A stretch of DNA of 11,302 nucleotides from JAGNLA01 sp964472265 (GTDB lineage Bacteria; Caldisericota; Caldisericia; JAAYUI01). How positions within the stretch are numbered: position 1 is the first letter of the stretch; each line of letters begins with the position of its first letter. The position numbers and the translations under genes were made by a program. The DNA is taken from contig CAYYJO010000067.1 in the NCBI GenBank assembly GCA_964472265.1, positions 1 through 11,302 of the forward strand. Reading direction: 5' to 3'. The notes beneath the pieces are model-generated. The model searched no databases and was not told where the DNA came from. It worked only from the letters and a program-made list of their open reading frames with translations. Below are positions 6,790 to 11,302 of the stretch, one piece after another.

Positions 6790-7194
6790 GTGAAAGGAAA
6801 TTCATTTTTTAAAATTGTAAAGATTGCGGTAGGACTCACCCTTGTTGGTGGATTTGCCATGCTCCTTTACAGTTTTGGCTGGCTCAATCTATCACATCCG
6901 AAAGAGACGTATGGATCAATCGGAACATCGGATGTGACGGCGGTTACTATGGGTCAGGTACGTGAAGGGCTGGACACCGGTGATAAAATCGTTGCGATAG
7001 AGGGTAAAATCGTAAGCGAATGCTCGATGGGCACATGGTTTAACCTCGAATGTGAGAAGTGCGAGATCATGGTCAAACTCGACAACGCTTCGATTGTCCT
7101 TCCAAAGCGCACCGGCCGGCTTGCAAAAGTCTACGGAGTTATCCGCAGGATTGGCAAGGGCTTCTATCTGGAAGGCTATCAGATAGAGTTCTAA
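6790..7194 (+). CDS. Membrane-anchored OB-fold-like protein (DUF4920-like)
   Basis: A 134-residue protein with a short basic start (MKGNSFFKIVK) and one hydrophobic segment at about 11-30, so it is anchored in or exported across the membrane. The remainder, IVAIEGKIVSECSMGTWFNL, then MVKLDNASIVLP, TGRLAKVYGVIRRI and FYLEGYQIEF, has the beta-strand pattern of a small OB fold. It resembles the DUF4920-type motif (GKV..VC..GCWM.L), although here the second Cys is replaced by Thr and another pair, ECEKC, follows. Function is unknown. GTG at 6790 is chosen as start, with AAAGGA seven bases upstream. It lies 13 bases after the Cys-repeat gene and three before the NHL-haem gene, so the three are very likely co-transcribed. 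Confidence 0.72.
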   Translation: MKGNSFFKIVKIAVGLTLVGGFAMLLYSFGWLNLSHPKETYGSIGTSDVTAVTMGQVREGLDTGDKIVAIEGKIVSECSMGTWFNLECEKCEIMVKLDNASIVLPKRTGRLAKVYGVIRRIGKGFYLEGYQIEF

Positions 7195-7197
7195 AGG

Positions 7198-8685
7198 ATG
7201 AATCCGGTCAAAACGACCCTAATCCTGGGGCTGGTTGCCCTTTTGCTTTTTCAGCCGCATGCCAAAACAACTGAACAGAGCTTCTCGCTTGGCATAGACA
7301 AATACAACGACCTTTACATGGTGGACAGCTCAACCGGAGTTGTCCACCATTTTGATTCCCAGACAGGCATTTATCTTGGCAAGTTTACTGATGCAACCGA
7401 GATTGGTGCAAAGTCAATCACAGACATCAGCGTTTGTGCCTGTGGTGGCGCAATTGCCCTGCTTGACAGGGATGGCGACACAGTCCACATTGTCGATTTC
7501 GAGGGCAATTATCTCTGGAAAAAGGATAATTCGGAACAGGGCATGAACTTCAAGGATGCCGTTGGAATCGGAATCTGTCAGGACAGCAACTACGAACACG
7601 TCATTTTGACTACAAAATCAGGCGAGGTGTTCCATGTCGCTCCGCCCAACGAACAGAACAAACCCTTCCCTGACAAGCTCAATGACCCTGGCGGAACCTA
7701 TATGGATTACTTCAAGCAAGTCTTTGTGGCTGAAACTGGTGCAAAACGAGTACTCAAGCTTGACCAGTGGGGTGCAAACCGTCAAAGTTTTGGTGATGGC
7801 ATCCTGAACAAACCCGTTGACATCGCAACCTCTGAAGACCGCGACAGGAAAATCTGGGTGTGCGATCAGGGAGATGCGAAGCTTCACGTTTTTTCAAAAG
7901 ATTTGAAACACCTGTTTGATGCAGGCGAAGGATATCTTACAAATCCAATCTCGGTGATAACCGATTACGTTGATTCCGGAGCTTATGTGGCTGAAATCGT
8001 CGATGGTAAACCTGTCATCCACAAGTTTGACCAGAACGGCGCCTATCTGTTTACGATCAGGGATGCGCTTGGCGTGCCGGTTCAGTCGCTTCTTTCAGCA
8101 ACTGTTGGCTCATACGTTCTCCAGAACCGCAACAACCGTGCCCAAAACATCAGCTTCAAAAACAAACCCGAAATTCTGGGTGGCAAGGTTTACGTTGAGA
8201 TAAGGGGAATTTTCGGTTCTCTCGGTTACGAGGTGACATGGGATCAAAAACTGAGGGTTGCCATGATGACCAAAGGCGCTGAAAAAATAACCATCTCTTC
8301 GACAGGAATCGTTGCTGTAAACGGAATCAAGCAGCCACAGACTTACAAGATTGCACTTTCAAAAGGAAGAATGATTGTTCCTGTTGATGTTTTCGAGGTT
8401 TTGCCCGATGTTTCGGTCAATGTTTCTGGTGACACCTTTTTCTTTGTGAGTCCAAAGCTGCTGCCGTGGCAGATGATGCCGCAGCCGGATTTGGGTAAAA
8501 ACCTGTATGAAACCAAGTGTTCAAGATGCCACCAACCGCCTGTGCCTGACGTGAAGTACAGATCGGAATGGACACCGATTGTCCAGAGGATGATGGCCAA
8601 GGATCCAGCGTGGATCAGTCCAAAAGAAGCCGACCTCATTACACGCTATCTCTGGGGTCAGGCCAAGCCTGACAAACCGGATTAA
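7198..8685 (+). CDS. Secreted NHL-propeller, CuAO-N-like domain and c-type haem protein
   Basis: A 495-residue exported protein. Residues 1-22 form a signal peptide (hydrophobic LILGLVALLLF, cleavage near PHA). Residues about 27-315 are NHL-type propeller blades, for example LYMVDSSTGVVHHFD, AIALLDRDGDTVHIVD, VFVAETGAKRVLKLD and IWVCDQGDAKLHVFS. Residues about 327-425 resemble the copper amine oxidase N-terminal / stalk domain (VYVEIRGIFGSLGYEVTWD and a VPVDVFEVL segment). The C-terminus is a small cytochrome-c domain with a haem site C441-SR-C444-H445 and a candidate Met ligand at 465/466, followed by a typical final helix. The combination suggests a periplasmic or cell-surface electron-transfer protein whose propeller binds a partner or polymer; copper amine oxidase activity is not implied. 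The ATG sits three bases after the previous stop with AAAGG immediately before it, so translation is probably coupled. Confidence 0.85.
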   Translation: MNPVKTTLILGLVALLLFQPHAKTTEQSFSLGIDKYNDLYMVDSSTGVVHHFDSQTGIYLGKFTDATEIGAKSITDISVCACGGAIALLDRDGDTVHIVDFEGNYLWKKDNSEQGMNFKDAVGIGICQDSNYEHVILTTKSGEVFHVAPPNEQNKPFPDKLNDPGGTYMDYFKQVFVAETGAKRVLKLDQWGANRQSFGDGILNKPVDIATSEDRDRKIWVCDQGDAKLHVFSKDLKHLFDAGEGYLTNPISVITDYVDSGAYVAEIVDGKPVIHKFDQNGAYLFTIRDALGVPVQSLLSATVGSYVLQNRNNRAQNISFKNKPEILGGKVYVEIRGIFGSLGYEVTWDQKLRVAMMTKGAEKITISSTGIVAVNGIKQPQTYKIALSKGRMIVPVDVFEVLPDVSVNVSGDTFFFVSPKLLPWQMMPQPDLGKNLYETKCSRCHQPPVPDVKYRSEWTPIVQRMMAKDPAWISPKEADLITRYLWGQAKPDKPD

Positions 8686-8709
8686 CCTTGTTTTAACTAA
8701 CGACAGGAT

Positions 8710-8732
8710 GTAGTTTTACTACCGTTTTGTTT
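8710..8732 (+). terminator. Possible weak rho-independent terminator
   Basis: GTAGT (8710-8714) and ACTAC (8718-8722) form a five-base-pair stem with a TTT loop, followed by CCGTTTTGTTT. The stem is short and AT-rich, so termination is probably partial. It lies 25 bases after the stop of the NHL-haem gene. Confidence 0.4.
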
Positions 8733-8745
8733 CCCGCCTGTTTAC

Positions 8746-8762
8746 TGCAAATATTATTTGCA
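8746..8762. promoter_or_regulatory. Perfect palindrome, candidate operator upstream of the first haem/EF-hand gene
   Basis: TGCAAAT (8746-8752), ATT, ATTTGCA (8756-8762): two exact seven-base arms around three bases. It lies 24 bases before the ATG at 8787. A TATTAT at 8752-8757 inside it could act as a -10 box (with a poor TTGTTT -35 at 8727). It may be a binding site for a dimeric regulator or an RNA hairpin. Confidence 0.45.
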
Positions 8763-8786
8763 ACTAGATATTTCATGGAGGCTTTA

Positions 8787-9545
8787 ATGAAGAAGTCAGT
8801 CATCGCGTTTATAGCGATTGTCGCCCTCGTATTCAGTGTAACCATGATTGCCCATGCTCAGCAGACATACATGGATTCATTCAAGGCTAACTATCCGCAG
8901 CTTGCAAAGTCAAAACTTGCAAAAGACTGCCTGGCATGCCACATCAACCCGACTGGCTCTGGCGAGAGAAATCCGTACGGCGTCAATTACGAAAACGAGA
9001 ACGAAATCGATGACGATTACGACACACTCGAAACGCTCGATGCCGATGGCGACGGATACACCACAGGCCAGGAAATCAAGGGCGTAACCTATCCAGGCGA
9101 TTTCACCGACACACCGGGTGCAAAGAAATTCAAAACATGCCTCACCTTCTTCGCCGGCAAGGACACCTTCAAAAAGAAACTCTGTGACTACATGATCTTC
9201 AACGGCAAGATGGTCACGCTCACAAAGGATGGCAACGGAGTTTATTTCAAGGGAACAAACATGATGGTTCCATGCAAGATTTCCGTTGAAAAGCTTGGAG
9301 CGGCGTACAAGTACGATTCAAAGAAAAAGGTTGTCACCATCACAAAGGGTGGAAAGACAGTTGCAGAGCTTACAATCGGCAAGACAGCAGCAAAGGTTAA
9401 CGGAAAGGCAGTCACTCTCCCTGCAGCCCCGGAAAACAAGACTGGAACAACAATCGTCCACGTTCCAACCAAGACCCTTGAGCTCATCTTCAATGCCAAG
9501 TACGTCTATATCAAAAGAGGAAAGATAGGTCACATAAGACTTTGA
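8787..9545 (+). CDS. Secreted haem/EF-hand/CuAO-N-like protein, paralog 1
   Basis: A 252-residue exported protein with signal peptide 1-24 (cut near AHA before QQ). A single c-type haem site C48-LA-C51-H52 lies in a short N-terminal segment, followed by GSGERNPYG and then an EF-hand-like calcium loop with D85, D87, D89, Y91 and E96 (DADGDGYTTGQE). The pattern CxxCH...NPYG...DADGDG..xxEI..xTYPGD recurs in single-haem proteins of Geobacter-like anaerobes. Residues about 130-252 resemble the copper amine oxidase N-terminal / stalk domain, with MIFNGKMVTL, MVPCKISVEKLGA and a tail KYVYIKRGKIGHIRL. ATG 8787 has GGAGG five bases upstream; an earlier in-frame TTG lacks support. It is probably an extracytoplasmic electron carrier. 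The gene is the tandem partner of the next one. Confidence 0.85.
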   Translation: MKKSVIAFIAIVALVFSVTMIAHAQQTYMDSFKANYPQLAKSKLAKDCLACHINPTGSGERNPYGVNYENENEIDDDYDTLETLDADGDGYTTGQEIKGVTYPGDFTDTPGAKKFKTCLTFFAGKDTFKKKLCDYMIFNGKMVTLTKDGNGVYFKGTNMMVPCKISVEKLGAAYKYDSKKKVVTITKGGKTVAELTIGKTAAKVNGKAVTLPAAPENKTGTTIVHVPTKTLELIFNAKYVYIKRGKIGHIRL

Positions 9546-9570
9546 CACTTGATGACCACTGTACAAATAT
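9542..9570 (+). promoter_or_regulatory. Candidate promoter for paralog 2 with consensus -35
   Basis: A perfect TTGACA (9542-9547) overlaps the stop codon of the preceding gene. A 17-base spacer leads to AAATAT (9565-9570), a poor -10. If used, the transcript starts near 9577 and carries the hairpin at 9582-9612 in its leader. Confidence 0.35.
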
Positions 9571-9581
9571 CGGAATTCATC

Positions 9582-9620
9582 AATACGCCGCCTGCGCGTC
9601 TGGTGGCGTATTTTATTTTA
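9582..9620 (+). terminator. Rho-independent terminator or leader attenuator between the paralogs
   Basis: ATACGCCGCC (9583-9592) pairs with GGTGGCGTAT (9602-9611) over ten positions, one of them G-T, around a nine-base loop. An additional A-T pair closes the base. TTTATTTTA follows. The strong stem and U-rich tail make it the clearest terminator in the window. The ribosome site of the next gene (AAAGGAGG, 9622-9629) begins right at its end. Confidence 0.8.
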
Positions 9621-9642
9621 TAAAGGAGGTTTTTTGTAAAAG

Positions 9643-10404
9643 ATGAGAAAGTGGATAATATTAATGGTTGCGATCGTTATGGTTGCTGGAATTACGGGGC
9701 TTGTTCTCGCTCAGCAGACGTACAATGATTCGTTCTTCGAAATCTATACGGCTGCAAAGAAGACAAAACTCGGCAAAGACTGCAAACCATGTCATTTCCA
9801 GGCAAGCGGTGACGGCGAGAGAAACGCTTACGGCATCGAGTACGAAAACGATGGAAACATCGATGATGACTACGAAGGCATCGAAAAAGACGATGCTGAC
9901 GGCGATGGCTACTCCAATATCGATGAAATCAAAGCCGGAACCTATCCAGGCGTGTTCAGCGATCATCCAGGTGCTGCAAAATTTTCAAAGTGCGTGACGT
10001 TTGTCGGCACTCAGGATAGCAAGAACAAAAAGCCAGTAGTTTACTGCATTGTTAACGGTGCGCTGTTTGACATGACCAAGCAGGGTGGCGCATGCTACAT
10101 TAAGAACAACAAGATGATGGCTCCGCTTCGTGTCGGCATAGAGCAGCTTGGCGGAACTGTCAAGTACGATGCAAAGGAAAAAAGAATCGACATCTACAAG
10201 GGCACAAAGCTCATGGGCAAGATGTGGATTGGCAAAAGATACGGTGAAATTCCTCCAGGAAAGCAGTACGACCTGATCACAGCACCGGAAATCAAGGCAG
10301 GAACTGCTTCAACATTTGTGCCTGTAAAGGCGGTCGGAGTGGCTCTGGGAGCTGATTTCTCATGGGTAAACAGAGGAAAGCTTGCAAATTTTAGATTCAA
10401 ATAA
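9643..10404 (+). CDS. Secreted haem/EF-hand/CuAO-N-like protein, paralog 2
   Basis: A 253-residue homologue of the preceding gene with the same layout: signal peptide 1-23 (VLA before QQ), haem site C47-KP-C50-H51, the conserved GDGERNAYGIEYEN segment, and a calcium loop with D84, D86, D88, Y90 and E95. The CuAO-N-like half (about 125-253) contains YCIVNGALFDM, MMAPLRVGIEQLGG, DIYKGTKLMGKMWIG and FVPVKAVGVALGA. The N-terminal third is far closer to paralog 1 than the C-terminal half, where Cys positions also differ. AAAGGAGG is strong but lies 13 bases from the ATG, longer than usual, with a T-run between. No other in-frame start is available. The csp promoter at 10382-10410 overlaps the 3' end of this gene. 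Confidence 0.85.
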   Translation: MRKWIILMVAIVMVAGITGLVLAQQTYNDSFFEIYTAAKKTKLGKDCKPCHFQASGDGERNAYGIEYENDGNIDDDYEGIEKDDADGDGYSNIDEIKAGTYPGVFSDHPGAAKFSKCVTFVGTQDSKNKKPVVYCIVNGALFDMTKQGGACYIKNNKMMAPLRVGIEQLGGTVKYDAKEKRIDIYKGTKLMGKMWIGKRYGEIPPGKQYDLITAPEIKAGTASTFVPVKAVGVALGADFSWVNRGKLANFRFK

Positions 10405-10410
10405 TATAAT
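10382..10410 (+). promoter_or_regulatory. Promoter of the first cold-shock gene
   Basis: TTGCAA (10382-10387), a 17-base spacer and a perfect TATAAT (10405-10410). The -35 lies inside the end of the haem paralog gene. The transcript would start near 10417. Confidence 0.6.
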
Positions 10411-10425
10411 GAATCTATAGTAAAA

Positions 10426-10441
10426 GCTCCGAGTATGGAGC
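10426..10441 (+). promoter_or_regulatory. Leader hairpin before the first cold-shock gene
   Basis: GCTCC (10426-10430), loop GAGTAT, GGAGC (10437-10441) form a five-pair stem in the predicted 40-base leader. It ends one base before the ribosome site AAAGGA. Cold-shock leaders often fold in a temperature-dependent way; whether this one does is unknown. Confidence 0.4.
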
Positions 10442-10456
10442 GAAAGGATTTCAAAA

Positions 10457-10660
10457 GTGCCAGAAGGTACAGTAAAGTGGTATGATGCAAAAAAAGGTTT
10501 TGGTTTCATAACCAGAACCGACACCAGTGAGGATGTGTTCGTTCACTGGAGTGGTATTCAAAAAGACGGTTTCAAATCCCTCGAACCAAATCAGAGGGTT
10601 ACGTTCGACATTATAACGACAGATCGCGGCGCAAAAGCCGAGAACGTAAAGCCAGCTTGA
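10457..10660 (+). CDS. csp: CspA-family cold-shock protein, copy 1
   Basis: A 67-residue single cold-shock domain that binds single-stranded RNA and DNA and melts RNA structure. The start is GTG, with AAAGGA eight bases upstream. RNP1 is KGFGFIT and RNP2 is VFVHW, both complete; the aromatic contacts W (GTVKWYD) and F are present. It is the most diverged of the three copies (ends RVTFDIITTDRGAKAENVKPA). It has its own promoter and a hairpin leader. Confidence 0.95.
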   Translation: MPEGTVKWYDAKKGFGFITRTDTSEDVFVHWSGIQKDGFKSLEPNQRVTFDIITTDRGAKAENVKPA

Positions 10661-10729
10661 GCAGCAAGTAAGTGAAAGCAGTATAGCCTTGCGTTCTTCA
10701 TCAGCAAAGTTTTTAGTTGGAATTGACAG

Positions 10730-10764
10730 ACCCCAGATGGACTATGTCCTTTGGGGTTTTATTA
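10730..10764 (+). terminator. Terminator-like hairpin between cold-shock copies 1 and 2
   Basis: ACCCCA (10730-10735) pairs with TGGGGT (10752-10757), and inside it GGAC (10739-10742) pairs with GTCC (10746-10749) around TAT. TTTATTATTT follows. It looks like a rho-independent terminator but lies directly before the ribosome site of copy 2, with a perfect TTGACA (10723-10728) at its 5' foot and no good -10. Cold-shock proteins are known antiterminators, so this may be an attenuator. Confidence 0.7.
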
Positions 10765-10784
10765 TTTGAAGGAGAGGAAAAAAT

Positions 10785-10988
10785 ATGCCAGAAGGAACAG
10801 TTAAGTGGTATGACCAGAAAAAGGGTTACGGATTTCTGACAAGATCAGACACGGGTGAGGATGTTTTCGTTCACTACACCGCCATCAACAAAGACGGTTA
10901 CAAGACTCTGGACAATGGCCAGAAGGTGACGTTTGACATCGCACAGGGCCCAAAGGGTCTCAAGGCTGAAAACGTCAGGCCAGCCTGA
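10785..10988 (+). CDS. csp: CspA-family cold-shock protein, copy 2
   Basis: A 67-residue cold-shock domain with RNP1 KGYGFLT and RNP2 VFVHY. The ATG follows GAAGGAGAGG. It is very close to copy 3: the last 30 residues are identical and the middle differs. The gene follows the hairpin at 10730-10757, and no convincing separate promoter is seen, so expression probably depends on read-through from copy 1 or on a promoter I could not identify. Confidence 0.95.
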   Translation: MPEGTVKWYDQKKGYGFLTRSDTGEDVFVHYTAINKDGYKTLDNGQKVTFDIAQGPKGLKAENVRPA

Positions 10989-11302
10989 CGATCAGTTGTG
11001 CAACATAGCCCACATGGGGCGAACAAGTTTTGGGAACAACAAATCTTTTTCCGGTCAACCGTGAGAAGTTTTTGTTTCACAATAGAAAAAGGAGTATGTA
11101 AAAATGGCAACAGGAACAGTTAAGTGGTATGACCAGAAAAAAGGTTATGGATTCGTGACGACAGACGCAGGCGAAGATATTTTCGTCCATTATGCATCTA
11201 TCAACATGGAAGGTTACAAGACTCTGGACAATGGCCAGAAGGTAACTTTTGACATCGCACAGGGCCCAAAGGGTCTCAAGGCCGAGAACGTCAGACCAGC
11301 CT
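10896..11302 (+). repeat. Direct repeat of the 3' ends of cold-shock copies 2 and 3
   Basis: The segment 10896-10986 matches 11212-11302 at 86 of 91 bases by eye. All five differences are in third codon positions and are silent. A second shorter block of 29 identical bases covers the start of each gene (GGAACAG onward). The middles of the genes differ in sequence and by one codon. This points to recent duplication or gene conversion. Confidence 0.75.
11104..11302 (+). CDS. csp: CspA-family cold-shock protein, copy 3 (stop codon beyond the edge)
   Basis: Sixty-six codons are present, ending in the same VRPA as copy 2; only the stop codon is outside the window (the next base is T). RNP1 is KGYGFVT and RNP2 is IFVHY. 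AAAAAGGAG lies nine bases before the ATG. The 115-base gap from copy 2 holds only small weak stems and no clear promoter or terminator. Confidence 0.93.
   Translation, partial: MATGTVKWYDQKKGYGFVTTDAGEDIFVHYASINMEGYKTLDNGQKVTFDIAQGPKGLKAENVRPA

Noticed and set aside
7198..10404. True copper amine oxidase enzymes
   Set aside because: Only the small N-terminal/stalk-type domain is present. The catalytic domain with the topaquinone tyrosine and copper histidines is absent.
10785..11302. Repeat array of CRISPR or integron type formed by the csp copies
   Set aside because: The repetition is explained by three homologous coding genes. There are no short regularly spaced repeats or spacers.
1..11302. 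tRNA, rRNA, insertion sequence or prophage elements
   Set aside because: No cloverleaf-like segment, rRNA stretch, transposase, integrase or paired terminal repeats were seen.

Overview
The window is bacterial DNA: there are Shine-Dalgarno sites, sigma-70-type promoters, and a dnaN-recF-DUF721 replication/repair operon. I cannot name the species. The mix of a cupin-type (archaeal-like) glucose-6-phosphate isomerase, a Cys-rich DUF3795 protein, secreted NHL-repeat proteins, CxxCH haem proteins with copper-amine-oxidase-N-like (stalk-type) domains, and three adjacent cold-shock genes suggests an anaerobic or sediment-type lineage. That placement is inference.

Layout. About 1-6198 is entirely on the minus strand. 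Read from right to left, it holds dnaN, recF and dciA/DUF721, then a flavin reductase, all overlapping and so probably one operon. A second unit follows behind its own strong promoter: cupin Pgi and a ROK sugar kinase. Next come a DUF3795 protein that looks leaderless and a secreted NHL beta-propeller protein that runs off the left edge. No dnaA or gyrB lies next to dnaN.

From about 6307 to the right edge everything is on the plus strand. First is a three-gene unit: a membrane-anchored protein with a strict CX6C cysteine repeat, a membrane-anchored OB-fold-like protein, and a secreted NHL + CuAO-N-like + c-type haem protein. Two tandem paralogous secreted proteins follow, each with one CxxCH haem site, an EF-hand-like calcium loop and a CuAO-N-like C-terminal half. 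Three CspA-family cold-shock genes close the window; the third lacks only its stop codon.

How it fits together. The minus-strand block is housekeeping (clamp, recombination mediator, helicase-loader-like protein) plus entry of glucose into glycolysis (ROK kinase, then Pgi). The plus-strand block looks like an extracytoplasmic redox module: three proteins combine c-type haem sites with the same stalk-type domain, preceded by a Cys-rich membrane protein. Regulatory structure is rich: near-consensus promoters, a 17-bp palindrome, and terminator-like hairpins placed directly before the ribosome binding sites of two downstream genes, which suggests attenuation or read-through control.
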